NCBI RefSeq assembly: GCF_947504135.1
Contig: NZ_CANNGG010000004.1
Coordinates: forward strand, 308,439 to 372,438
Direction of reading: 5' to 3'
DNA from: an uncultured Tenacibaculum sp.
GTDB lineage: Bacteria; Bacteroidota; Bacteroidia; Flavobacteriales; Flavobacteriaceae
DNA length: 64,000 nt
How positions within the stretch are numbered: position 1 is the stretch's first letter; the number at the start of each line of letters is the position of its first letter. Below, piece after piece: positions 34,330 to 43,862 of the stretch. The position numbers and the translations under genes are program-made. The notes under the pieces were generated by a model. The model was not told the origin of the DNA, ran no database searches, and saw only the letters and a program-made list of their open reading frames with translations.

Positions 34330-34464
34330 CAACTCGTTAATAACTTTATTTTAGGTAACCTATTGGTTTTACTATATTTGATAGCGTATAAAAATTGCTA
34401 AACTTTACGATATCCCATACTATTCTCCGGATAAAACAACTAAAGTTTAACATATAACGAGTTG
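34330..34464. repeat. 10-bp perfect inverted repeat upstream of hamA
   Basis: caactcgtta (34330-34339) and taacgagttg (34455-34464). Confidence 0.7.
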
Positions 34465-34473
34465 TGCACAAGC
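34461..34473. repeat. Left arm of imperfect 13-bp inverted repeat bracketing the Hachiman operon
   Basis: gttgtgcacaagc; the reverse complement of 37439-37451 is gttgtgcactggc, 11/13 identical. Confidence 0.7.
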
Positions 34474-34495
34474 TAAAAAAACAACCAACTAAGAA

Positions 34496-35335
34496 ATGAA
34501 TCTACAATTTTTAAAGCTACTTTACCACACAAATGAAGTTCCAATTGGTATGACAGGACTCTGTTGTGGATTTGAAGCTGGTGAATGGAGACATAAGCAA
34601 TTTTCTGAATTTTTATTTGACCGCCACTTATTAGACTTTGCTCTAAAATTTTCTGAATATGAAAATTTAAACTATTTAGATGCTACAAATAAGCTCAAAA
34701 AAGCTGCCAAATTAATCTATCAAAAATATCATTCTAGACGAGGTGAATTTGGAGAATTAATATTACATAGCATTATTAAAGAATGTTATAATACAACACC
34801 TGCGATAAGCAAAATACACTTTAAAGATGGACCCAATGAAACTGTAAAAGGTTTTGATGCAGTTCACGTTTTAGAGGTTGATAATCAATTAGAACTTTGG
34901 CTTGGAGAAGTTAAATTTTATAGCAATATTTCCAATGCAATTCGAGATGTTGTTCCAGAGATTAAAGACCATTTAGAAAACAACTATCTACGAAATGAAT
35001 TTATCGCGATAACAAATAAAATAGATGAAAAATTTCCTTTAAAGGATAAATTAAAAAAGCTAATTGACCCTTATACCTCGCTAGATGAAATATTTTCTTC
35101 AATAAGTGTTCCTGTTCTTTTAACTTATAATTCAAATACAACAAAGGATATCACAAAATTTACAGACGAGTATATTGACAAAATTAAACCTGAACTTGAA
35201 AAAATATTTGAATCATTTAAAGATAAAATTGGAGATATAGATTTGAAAATTCATCTATTTCTGCTTCCAATGAAAGAAAAAATAGAATTAACTGCATCAC
35301 TTGACGAAAGACTTAACGTATGGCAGAACTTATAG
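34496..35335 (+). CDS. hamA: Hachiman anti-phage defence protein HamA (DUF1837 nuclease)
   Basis: RRGEFGELILH..., VKGFDAVHVLE..., ELWLGEVKFYS: E/D/ExK PD-(D/E)XK-type pattern of DUF1837; overlaps the downstream helicase gene. Confidence 0.9.
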   Translation: MNLQFLKLLYHTNEVPIGMTGLCCGFEAGEWRHKQFSEFLFDRHLLDFALKFSEYENLNYLDATNKLKKAAKLIYQKYHSRRGEFGELILHSIIKECYNTTPAISKIHFKDGPNETVKGFDAVHVLEVDNQLELWLGEVKFYSNISNAIRDVVPEIKDHLENNYLRNEFIAITNKIDEKFPLKDKLKKLIDPYTSLDEIFSSISVPVLLTYNSNTTKDITKFTDEYIDKIKPELEKIFESFKDKIGDIDLKIHLFLLPMKEKIELTASLDERLNVWQNL

Positions 35336-37434
35336 AAATATCTCAACTAATTAAACTTATTGAAACAGAAGAGAGTTTTGGAAATCGTGAATTTGATATA
35401 GCAAAATCTATTTCTTACTATTACAATAAGCGCAATATTCAAGCAAACGATTTAATACTTTTTGCCTTAAATTTCAAATATAAATTCAAATTTACAAGTG
35501 GAATTATAAATGATTTAGCTCGTGAACTAGGTTTGTTCCCATACTTAAACCCAGAAGAACTTTCTTTAGAAGATTTAATAGCTTACGAATTTCATAGACC
35601 AGAGGGAAAAAAAATAGAAAATATAGTTTTTCACAAAATACAAGCACAAATTTATTATTCTTTATTAAATGGAGAAAATGTAATTCTAAGTGCTCCAACA
35701 AGTTTTGGCAAAAGCTTAGTTATAGATGCAGTAATAGCTATAGAAAAATATCAAAATATCGTAATAGTTGTCCCAACTATTGCGCTAATCGATGAAACTC
35801 GTAAAAGGCTATCTAAATTTAAAGAATCTTATAAAGTAATAACCCATAGTAGTCAGACTATATCGGAAAAGAACATTTTTGTATTAACACAAGAAAGAGT
35901 TCTAGAGATTGTTCCTGATGATATTGATATTGATTTTTTCGTTATTGATGAATTTTACAAAATAAATTTTACATCTTCAGACTTAAATAGGACTATTGCT
36001 TTAAATCAAGCTTTTTACAAACTTTTAAAAAAAGGAGCTCAGTTCTATTTATTAGGCCCAAATATTGAAAATATTAATAATAGCTATTTCCCAAATGAGG
36101 TAACTTATAAATACATTAGAACAGATTATAAGACTGTCATTAACCGTAGAATAAAAGTTGATTATAATGGAAATCCTATTGATAAATTAATTGAATTATG
36201 TTCAGAATTAGATGGTCAGACTTTAATTTATTGTAAATCACCACGAAGTATAAATCAGCTTGCTAAGGCTCTATTTTTAAGTGGTATTTTTAAGAAGAAT
36301 AAAAGTGTAGAGAATTTATCAAATTGGATACGTTCCGAATTTCACTCAGAATGGTATTTAGCTGATTATTTAGAATTTGGAATTGGTTTGCATCACGGAA
36401 GATTACCTCGTTCTCTTTCTCAAATCATATTAGACAAATTTAATAATGATGAGCTGAACGTTCTCTTATGTACAAGTACAATAATAGAAGGTGTTAATAC
36501 TAAAGCTAAAAATGTAATTATTTACGATAATAAGGTGGCTCAAAATAAGTTTGATTTTTTTACTTATAATAATATTTGTGGTCGTTCAGGAAGAATGTTT
36601 GAACATTTTATAGGTGATGTTTATTTATTTCACGATGCACCTATCGAAGAATTACCTCTAGTTGATTTCCCTTTATTTACTCAAGGCGAAAACACACCAG
36701 ATAGATTATTACTTCAATTAAACGAAGAAGACTTAAATAAAAATTCTAAGAGTATTGTGAATGAGATAAAATCGAATTCAGAATTATCCTTTGAGACATT
36801 AAAAAGTAACTCTAATATAGAGCCTTCGTTTCAAAATAATTTAGCTAAAGTTATTTTAGATTATGAACAAAATATAAGATGGCATTATCCAGATTATAAA
36901 CAACTTGAAGCAGTATGCTTTCTTATTTGGGAACATTTTATTGCACCTTCAAATTCTAGAGCTTTTATTAAATCTTATAAGCAATTAACCTTCAAGATTT
37001 ATCAAGTTATGCGTTATAAAGATATAAAGACTTTACTAGCGCTAGAAGTTGCCGATAAAACAAACAAAGACGAGATTAATAAAGCTATCGAAGCTGAAAT
37101 TAATTTTATTAAGTATTGGCCTCAATACCATTTCCCAATATATTTAAAAAACTTACAATCTATTGCTAACGAGGTTTTTGAAAACAACAATAAAGAGCCA
37201 ATTGATTATTCATATTTTGCAAGTCAACTAGAAAGTCTTTTTACAAATAACAACTATAATATTCTAGAAGAGTATGGACTTCCTATTCAAGTTTCAAAAA
37301 AAATTCAAGGTGCTCTAGAAAATACTGAAAATTTAGATGATTTATTGGAAATTATATCCAAGTTAAATATTGAGAATTTAGCACTAACTGAATTTGAAAA
37401 GGAAATATTATTGAATATGAAAGAATATATTTAA
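35320..37434 (+). CDS. hamB: Hachiman anti-phage defence protein HamB (superfamily 2 helicase)
   Basis: 704 aa; Walker A SAPTSFGKSL, motif II FFVIDEFYKI, motif IV LIYCKSPRS, motif V TSTIIEGVNTKAKNVIIYD, motif VI NNICGRSGR; translationally overlaps hamA. Confidence 0.9.
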   Translation: MAELIEISQLIKLIETEESFGNREFDIAKSISYYYNKRNIQANDLILFALNFKYKFKFTSGIINDLARELGLFPYLNPEELSLEDLIAYEFHRPEGKKIENIVFHKIQAQIYYSLLNGENVILSAPTSFGKSLVIDAVIAIEKYQNIVIVVPTIALIDETRKRLSKFKESYKVITHSSQTISEKNIFVLTQERVLEIVPDDIDIDFFVIDEFYKINFTSSDLNRTIALNQAFYKLLKKGAQFYLLGPNIENINNSYFPNEVTYKYIRTDYKTVINRRIKVDYNGNPIDKLIELCSELDGQTLIYCKSPRSINQLAKALFLSGIFKKNKSVENLSNWIRSEFHSEWYLADYLEFGIGLHHGRLPRSLSQIILDKFNNDELNVLLCTSTIIEGVNTKAKNVIIYDNKVAQNKFDFFTYNNICGRSGRMFEHFIGDVYLFHDAPIEELPLVDFPLFTQGENTPDRLLLQLNEEDLNKNSKSIVNEIKSNSELSFETLKSNSNIEPSFQNNLAKVILDYEQNIRWHYPDYKQLEAVCFLIWEHFIAPSNSRAFIKSYKQLTFKIYQVMRYKDIKTLLALEVADKTNKDEINKAIEAEINFIKYWPQYHFPIYLKNLQSIANEVFENNNKEPIDYSYFASQLESLFTNNNYNILEEYGLPIQVSKKIQGALENTENLDDLLEIISKLNIENLALTEFEKEILLNMKEYI

Positions 37435-37438
37435 AAAA

Positions 37439-37451
37439 GCCAGTGCACAAC
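37439..37451. repeat. Right arm of the inverted repeat bracketing the Hachiman operon
   Basis: gccagtgcacaac, starting 5 nt after the hamB stop. Confidence 0.7.
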
Positions 37452-37487
37452 AAAGAACTGAGGTAAAAACAAGTTTTATAGTTCATA

Positions 37488-37640
37488 TCATACGGTAAAC
37501 CACTTACTCTTACCCTTAGCTACAATTCGTTTAAAAAGTTCTCTACACGCTTTATTGTATTTGCATATCTGTGAGGAAAGACCTACGAAGCTCACTAATA
37601 TTTCAGCATAGTTCTTTGTACCTAAATAAGATTGCTTTTA
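37488..37640 (-). pseudogene. C-terminal relic of an IS110-family transposase
   Basis: Minus-strand frame KQSYLGTKNYAEILVSFVGLSSQICKYNKACRELFKRIVAKGKSKWFTV*; the KYNxxCxxLFxRxxxKGKSK pattern is characteristic of IS110/IS1111 C-termini; upstream stop, no full ORF. Confidence 0.65.
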
Positions 37641-37691
37641 TTTAGTACTAAAATTCCTTTAATTAAACTCTAAAAAAAGGGAAGTATTTTC

Positions 37692-37699
37692 TATTTTTG
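37692..37699 (+). promoter_or_regulatory. Putative Bacteroidota -7 box upstream of purB
   Basis: tatttttg. Confidence 0.45.
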
Positions 37700-37723
37700 T
37701 GCCTTTCAACACAACAACAAAAC

Positions 37724-39067
37724 ATGAACTTAACAGAATTAAATGCCATCTCTCCTATTGATGGTAGATACCGTAACAAAGTAGCAAGCTTAGCGAACTA
37801 TTTTTCAGAAGAAGCTTTAATAAAATACCGCGTAAAAGTAGAAATTGAATATTTCATTGCTTTATGCGAAATTCCATTACCTCAATTAGCAGATTTCAAC
37901 AAAGATTTATACACTGATTTACGTAAAATTTATGAAGATTTTTCTGCTGAAGATGCTTTAAAAATTAAAGAAATTGAAAGCGTTACCAATCACGATGTAA
38001 AAGCTGTTGAGTACTTTATTAAAGAAAAGTTTGACGCATTAGATTTACAGAAATATAAGGAGTTTATCCATTTCGGATTAACTTCTCAAGATATTAATAA
38101 CACTGCTATTCCATTATCTATTAAAGATGCTATGGAAGAAGTGTACTATCCAACCTTAGATACTTTAGTTTGCAAATTAGCTGATTTATCTGAAGAGTGG
38201 GAAAATGTACCAATGTTAGCAAGAACTCACGGGCAACCAGCCTCTCCTACTCGTTTAGGAAAAGAGTTTTTTGTATTTGTAGAGCGTATTAACAATCAGG
38301 TTATTCACATACAACATACACCTCATGCTGCGAAGTTTGGTGGAGCTACAGGTAATTACAATGCACACAAAGTAGCGTACCCAGATATCGACTGGAAAAA
38401 CTTCGGGACTCATTTCGTTGAAGAAGTGTTAGGTTTACACCACTCCTTCCCTACTACGCAGATTGAGCACTACGACCACATGGCGGCTTTATACGACGGA
38501 TTAAAGCGTGTAAACACGATTTTAATTGATTTAGATCGTGATGTTTGGACCTATGTTTCTAACGACTACTTTAAACAAAAGATTAAAAAAGGTGAAGTTG
38601 GTTCATCGGCAATGCCACATAAAGTAAATCCGATTGATTTTGAAAACTCTGAAGGAAACTTAGGTATTGCAAACGCTATTTTTGAGCATTTAGCTGCTAA
38701 GTTACCTGTTTCAAGATTACAACGTGATTTAACGGATAGTACGGTATTACGTAATGTTGGTGTTCCTTTTGGACATACCTTAATTGGTTTTGCTTCTACG
38801 TTAAAAGGATTGAACAAGTTATTATTAAACGAAGCTAAGTTTGCGGAAGATTTAGAAAATAACTGGGCAGTAGTTGCTGAGGCTATTCAAACAATTTTAC
38901 GTCGCGAGGCTTATCCTAATCCATACGAAGCGTTAAAAGGATTAACGCGTACCAACGAAAAAATCAATAAAGATTCTATCGCTAATTTTATTGATACTTT
39001 AGAAGTTTCAGAGGCGATTAAAAACGAATTAAAACAAATTACACCATCTAATTACACTGGTATATAA
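37724..39067 (+). CDS. purB: Adenylosuccinate lyase
   Basis: LTELNAISPIDGRYRNKV start; signature GSSAMPHKVNPIDFENSEGN; ATG at 37724 preferred to the track TTG start. Confidence 0.97.
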   Translation: MNLTELNAISPIDGRYRNKVASLANYFSEEALIKYRVKVEIEYFIALCEIPLPQLADFNKDLYTDLRKIYEDFSAEDALKIKEIESVTNHDVKAVEYFIKEKFDALDLQKYKEFIHFGLTSQDINNTAIPLSIKDAMEEVYYPTLDTLVCKLADLSEEWENVPMLARTHGQPASPTRLGKEFFVFVERINNQVIHIQHTPHAAKFGGATGNYNAHKVAYPDIDWKNFGTHFVEEVLGLHHSFPTTQIEHYDHMAALYDGLKRVNTILIDLDRDVWTYVSNDYFKQKIKKGEVGSSAMPHKVNPIDFENSEGNLGIANAIFEHLAAKLPVSRLQRDLTDSTVLRNVGVPFGHTLIGFASTLKGLNKLLLNEAKFAEDLENNWAVVAEAIQTILRREAYPNPYEALKGLTRTNEKINKDSIANFIDTLEVSEAIKNELKQITPSNYTGI

Positions 39068-39483
39068 TGAGATATTTACTTACTTTTTTAGTTTTATTTT
39101 TAGCTATTTCGTGCACTCCAGAGAAAAAAGGAGACCCAACACGTTTTGTTCACGGAACGTTTGAAATTCCTGCTGGTGACAGCTATGGAAAAACAACTAT
39201 TGTAAGAAAAGATAGTTTACAAATTGAAGAGTATACTAAGAAAGTAAGCATTTCTACCGATAGTTTGGTTACCGAAAAGGAGATTAAACATATAGACACA
39301 CTCTACATCAAATGGAAAAATAATTTTGCATACACTTTGCGAATGAAAAGTCCGAAAACTGATTTAGATAAAGATCCTATATTTGTTCAAATAACTAAAG
39401 TAACTGATAGTTCTTATAGCTTCACTGCAAGAGTTGGTTACTCTAACTTTAAACAAGAAGGAACCGTATATAAAGTAAAATAA
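39067..39483 (+). CDS. Hypothetical lipoprotein
   Basis: Lipobox LAISC, 138 aa, directly abuts purB. Confidence 0.7.
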   Translation: MRYLLTFLVLFLAISCTPEKKGDPTRFVHGTFEIPAGDSYGKTTIVRKDSLQIEEYTKKVSISTDSLVTEKEIKHIDTLYIKWKNNFAYTLRMKSPKTDLDKDPIFVQITKVTDSSYSFTARVGYSNFKQEGTVYKVK

Positions 39484-39485
39484 CT

Positions 39486-40265
39486 ATGGAAATATTTCTA
39501 CAAGCTGATACATGGGTTGCCTTATTAACCCTAACTTTTTTAGAAGTTGTATTGGGTATTGATAATATTATCTTTATTTCTATTGCATCTAACAAGCTAC
39601 CAGAAAATCAGCAAAAAAAAGCTACTCGAATAGGTCTTCTTTTAGCGATGATTTTTAGAATTCTTCTTTTACTAGGAGTTTCTTATTTAATTAGTATGAA
39701 AGACCCTATTTGGAATATTGATTTATCTTGGTTAAAAGTAGGTGTTACAGGACAAAGTTTAATTTTATTTGCTGGTGGAATATTTCTACTATACAAAAGT
39801 ACTAGTGAGATTCACCATAAAGTTGAAGGACGAGATGAAACACATACGTCTAACAATCCTAAAAAGAGAGCTACTTTACTAAATGTTGTAACTCAAATAG
39901 TATTAATTGATATTGTTTTCTCTTTTGATTCTGTGTTAACAGCTGTAGGTATGACAAACGGTATACAAGGAGCTTTAATCATAATGATTATCGCTGTTAT
40001 TGTTTCAATATTAATCATGTTAATGTTTGCTACTCCTATTAGTAACTTTGTTAACAAACATCCTACAATTCAAATGTTAGCTTTATCCTTTTTAATTTTA
40101 ATTGGATTTATGCTAGTTACTGAAAGCGCCCATTTATCACACACAGTTGTTTTCGGGCAATCAGTCGGGGCAATTCCTAAAGGATATTTATATTTTGCTA
40201 TTACTTTTTCGCTACTTGTAGAAATGCTAAACATGAAAATGCGAGGCAATTCTAAAAAAGGTTAA
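39486..40265 (+). CDS. TerC family integral membrane protein
   Basis: LTFLEVVLGIDNIIFISI and IVLIDIVFSFDSVLTAVGM. Confidence 0.95.
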   Translation: MEIFLQADTWVALLTLTFLEVVLGIDNIIFISIASNKLPENQQKKATRIGLLLAMIFRILLLLGVSYLISMKDPIWNIDLSWLKVGVTGQSLILFAGGIFLLYKSTSEIHHKVEGRDETHTSNNPKKRATLLNVVTQIVLIDIVFSFDSVLTAVGMTNGIQGALIIMIIAVIVSILIMLMFATPISNFVNKHPTIQMLALSFLILIGFMLVTESAHLSHTVVFGQSVGAIPKGYLYFAITFSLLVEMLNMKMRGNSKKG

Positions 40266-40288
40266 GAAAACATTAAGACTATATAAAA

Positions 40289-40324
40289 CAAAAACCGGTA
40301 GTAAGAAAGCTATCGGTTTTTTTA
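40289..40324 (+). terminator. Terminator
   Basis: aaaaaccggtagtaagaaagctatcggttttttt. Confidence 0.75.
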
Positions 40325-40345
40325 TTTTTTCTATTTTTGCCGCTA

Positions 40346-40669
40346 GTGATTAAATTGAAAAAACATATTGCTGTACTCAGTATATTCATGTTGTTATTAC
40401 CTACCGTAATAGCAACAGTTCACTTGTTTGAAAATCACGAGCACATTGTATGTACTTCTACTGATGAACAACACTATCACGCTCAAGAGTTTGATTGTTC
40501 TCTGGCTCATTTTCAATTTAACTCATTTACATACCAAACCGTTGAAAACTATACGGTAATTCCACAACATTTTTACAAGTTAGATTACAACACACAACCG
40601 CAGTTAATCTCATTTGTATTTGCTTATAATAAATCTTCAAGAGCGCCCCCTTATTTTACTGTATCTTAA
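40346..40669 (+). CDS. Small exported His-containing protein upstream of TonB receptor
   Basis: N-terminal hydrophobic signal, FENHEHIVCTSTDEQHYHAQEFDCSLAHFQF, C-terminal SRAPPYFTVS; start codon uncertain (non-ATG). Confidence 0.65.
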   Translation: MIKLKKHIAVLSIFMLLLPTVIATVHLFENHEHIVCTSTDEQHYHAQEFDCSLAHFQFNSFTYQTVENYTVIPQHFYKLDYNTQPQLISFVFAYNKSSRAPPYFTVS

Positions 40670-40725
40670 ACGTTTGCAATAAGCAACCAACAAAATTATC
40701 GTTAAAACAGTAAAATTCATTTTTA

Positions 40726-42987
40726 ATGAAGACAATTATTAATTTCCTATTTCTTGTAGGAATATCTACTGTATATGCACAAAACAGCCTATCAGGAAAA
40801 ATTACAGACACTAATAACCAACCACTTTTAGGAGTTGAAATATACTCTGACCAATTACATAAGGGAACCATTACCAATGAAGATGGTACTTATAACCTAC
40901 AAAACATTCCTAACGGAAAAGTAACTTTCAACTTTTCTTTTTTAGGATTTAAAACTATCTCAAAAGAATTTCATTTTAACAGTGAAAATATTTCTTTTGA
41001 TGTACAATTAGAAGAATCAATTTTTAAGATTGATGAAGTTATCATCTCTACTCCTTTCAACAAATTACAGTCTGAAAACGTAATGAAAGTTGAACGCCTT
41101 TCGGCAAGAGCAATTAAAAAAACCGGTGCGACAACACTTTCTGAGGGAATTACCAATATTGCAGGAGTTTCTCAAGTTTCCACAGGAACATCTATCGGAA
41201 AACCTGTGATTAGAGGTTTAAGTGGAAACAGAGTTTTGGTGTATACACAAGGAATCCGTTTAGAAAATCAACAATTTGGTGGTGAGCATGGCTTAGGAAT
41301 TAACGATGCTGGTGTTGCCGGTGTTGAAGTTATTAAAGGGCCTGCATCTCTTTTATACGGTTCTGATGCTTTAGGTGGTGTTTTATACATTCAACCTGAA
41401 AAATTTGTTCCTGAAAACACTACAAAACTGAATGTTAGTCAACGTTATTTTAGTAACACCTTAGGTACAAATACTTCTCTTGGTTTTAAATCTTCTTTAA
41501 AAAATTGGCAATTTTTAGCTAGAGGAACTTATGCACAACACGCAGATTATAAAACACCTGATTATAGAGTTACGAATACTCGTTTTAATGAAAAAGATTT
41601 AAAATTAGGTATTGGTTTCCACGAGAAAAACTTTTCTTCTGAATTACGTTACAACTTCAACAATTCTAAATTAGGATTAACTGAAGGAATTGGTGAGCAA
41701 ACCAAAGAAACGCATTTAGAAATTCCTTATCAAGATATTGATAATCACATTATTAGTTTGCATACGCATGTTTTCTTTAAGAAATCAAAATTAGACATCG
41801 ATTTAGGATACACGATTAATAACCGTCAAGAGTTTGAAGAGCACCACGATCACGAAGAAGATGAAAATGAAGAAGAACATGAACATCACGAAGAAGGGGA
41901 AGCTGCCTTAGATATGAAACTAAAAACTTTTAGTTATAATACGAAATATCATCTTCCTAAATTCGGAAAATTTGAAGTTTTAGTAGGTGCACAAGGTTTA
42001 CATCAAACCAATACTAACTTTGGTGAAGAATTGTTAATTCCGAATGCTACGGTAAACGATTTTGGAGTATTTACTACTGCTAACTTTGAGTGGAATAATA
42101 ACACTTCTTTACAAGCTGGTATTCGTTATGACAATAGAGGAATTACTACAGAACGACACGAAGTAGCTCATGAAGATGAAATTCATGTTTTTGAAGCTAT
42201 AGATAAATCTTACAATAGTTTTACAGCTTCTTTTGGTGCTAAAACCAAGCTTTTTGATGCGGTAACTACTCGTATAAATATTGCAAGTGGATTTAGAGCA
42301 CCAAACCTTGCTGAATTAACTTCTAATGGAGTGCATCACGGTACCAATCGTTTCGAAGTAGGAAATAACAACCTAGTAAATGAGAAAAATTTACAATTTG
42401 ATCTTTCTTTGGATTATAACACTGAACACTTTGAGTTATTTGCCAATGGTTTTTATAATAAATTAAACGATTACATCTACTTATCTCCAACTGGTGAGAT
42501 TGAAGACGAAGCTCCTGTTTACACCTATTTACAAGAAAATGCTAAATTATACGGTGGTGAATTTGGTTTTCATTTGCATCCTCACCCTTTAGATTGGTTA
42601 CATTTAGAAAGTAGTTTTGAAATGGTTATTGGAAAGCAAGATAATGGTAACTATTTACCGTTAATTCCTGCTAACACTTTAAAAAACACGCTTAGAACTG
42701 AATTTTCTAACGAAAAATGGTTGCCAAACGGATATGCATCTGTAAGCTTACATTCCTACTTTAAACAGGATAATATTAGTGAATTTGAAACAGCTACTCC
42801 TGCTTATAACTTAGTTAGTTTAGGTATAGGTGGCGATATAATGATTAGTAAATATACCTTTACTACATCGTTAACTGTTAATAATTTATTTGATAAGAAG
42901 TATATCAATCACTTATCAAGATTAAAGCCAGATACTATTTTTAATTCAGGTAGAAATATTGTTTTAGGAATAAATTTCACTATTTAA
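40726..42987 (+). CDS. TonB-dependent receptor with His/Glu-rich loop
   Basis: Signal peptide, CarboxypepD-reg-like region, plug (KPVIRGLSGNRVLVYTQGIRLENQQFGGEHG), loop EEHHDHEEDENEEEHEHHEEG. Confidence 0.95.
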   Translation: MKTIINFLFLVGISTVYAQNSLSGKITDTNNQPLLGVEIYSDQLHKGTITNEDGTYNLQNIPNGKVTFNFSFLGFKTISKEFHFNSENISFDVQLEESIFKIDEVIISTPFNKLQSENVMKVERLSARAIKKTGATTLSEGITNIAGVSQVSTGTSIGKPVIRGLSGNRVLVYTQGIRLENQQFGGEHGLGINDAGVAGVEVIKGPASLLYGSDALGGVLYIQPEKFVPENTTKLNVSQRYFSNTLGTNTSLGFKSSLKNWQFLARGTYAQHADYKTPDYRVTNTRFNEKDLKLGIGFHEKNFSSELRYNFNNSKLGLTEGIGEQTKETHLEIPYQDIDNHIISLHTHVFFKKSKLDIDLGYTINNRQEFEEHHDHEEDENEEEHEHHEEGEAALDMKLKTFSYNTKYHLPKFGKFEVLVGAQGLHQTNTNFGEELLIPNATVNDFGVFTTANFEWNNNTSLQAGIRYDNRGITTERHEVAHEDEIHVFEAIDKSYNSFTASFGAKTKLFDAVTTRINIASGFRAPNLAELTSNGVHHGTNRFEVGNNNLVNEKNLQFDLSLDYNTEHFELFANGFYNKLNDYIYLSPTGEIEDEAPVYTYLQENAKLYGGEFGFHLHPHPLDWLHLESSFEMVIGKQDNGNYLPLIPANTLKNTLRTEFSNEKWLPNGYASVSLHSYFKQDNISEFETATPAYNLVSLGIGGDIMISKYTFTTSLTVNNLFDKKYINHLSRLKPDTIFNSGRNIVLGINFTI

Positions 42988-42999
42988 CCAAAAAAATAA

Positions 43000-43030
43000 C
43001 TCCCCGGTAATACTATTACTGGGGAGCTTT
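43000..43030. terminator. Terminator between convergent genes
   Basis: ctccccggtaatactattactggggagctttt. Confidence 0.75.
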
Positions 43031-43061
43031 TATATAAACAAACTTTAACTTAATAAAGTTT

Positions 43062-43718
43062 TTAATTCTTTTCCTTTTTAAGCAATTCCGGAAACTTACG
43101 TTTAAACCGATTTAATCGAGGAATTGAAACTCGTTGTACATACGGATTCTCCGGATGCAATCGTTCATAGTTTTGATGATATTCTTCTGCTGGATAAAAC
43201 TTTTCTAGCTTTGTAACTTCAGTAACTATCTTCCCTTTATATACTTCTTTGTTTAGTTTTCTAATCGTATTTTCTATAATTTCTTTTTCTTGTGGTGTTT
43301 GATAAAACGCGATCGATCTGTATTGCGAACCATAGTCTGGATGTTGTCCGTTTTTCGTTGTTGGATCATGCGAACCAAAAAATACAGTTACTAATGTTTT
43401 AAAACTAACTTTTTTCGGGTTGTAATATACCGCTACCGATTCTGCATGTCCTGTTTTGCCTGTTCCAATAGTTTTATACGTAGGATTTTTTGTATGTCCT
43501 CCTGCATATCCTGATATAACTTCCTCTACTCCATTTACACTTTCAAAAATTGCTTCTACACACCAAAAACAACCACTTGCAAAATAAGCTACTTTTGTTT
43601 CTGAACTTGTTTGTACTGATACCTCTTTTAGTTTATCTTCTTTTTTTTGTGAGAAACTTAATAACGTTACCGCTAAAACAACAGCTGTAAATACTATTAC
43701 TCCCTTGAATATCTTCAT
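43062..43718 (-). CDS. msrA: Peptide-methionine (S)-S-oxide reductase
   Basis: ASGCFWCVEAIFESVNGVEEVISGYAGG; exported form with signal peptide. Confidence 0.96.
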   Translation of the reverse strand: MKIFKGVIVFTAVVLAVTLLSFSQKKEDKLKEVSVQTSSETKVAYFASGCFWCVEAIFESVNGVEEVISGYAGGHTKNPTYKTIGTGKTGHAESVAVYYNPKKVSFKTLVTVFFGSHDPTTKNGQHPDYGSQYRSIAFYQTPQEKEIIENTIRKLNKEVYKGKIVTEVTKLEKFYPAEEYHQNYERLHPENPYVQRVSIPRLNRFKRKFPELLKKEKN

Positions 43719-43862
43719 ATAATTAGTATTATTTATATGTTAGTTGGTCGTACAAAGAATACAATTTTTACAATTGTTTACAACTTTAATATTTCCTTAA
43801 GAATTTTGTTTGCGTGTTGCCACTGTGTTTTCTATTTTTGTTCAAGTAAACAGTAGATTTTA

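Noticed and set aside
34330-34473. Integron attC site
   Set aside because: GTTG/CAAC-type inverted repeats are suggestive, but there is no integrase and no array of sites, and the R/L box consensus is not convincingly met.
34192-34495. tRNA or ncRNA attachment site for a genomic island
   Set aside because: No cloverleaf or tRNA-like sequence seen; flanking genes are protein coding.
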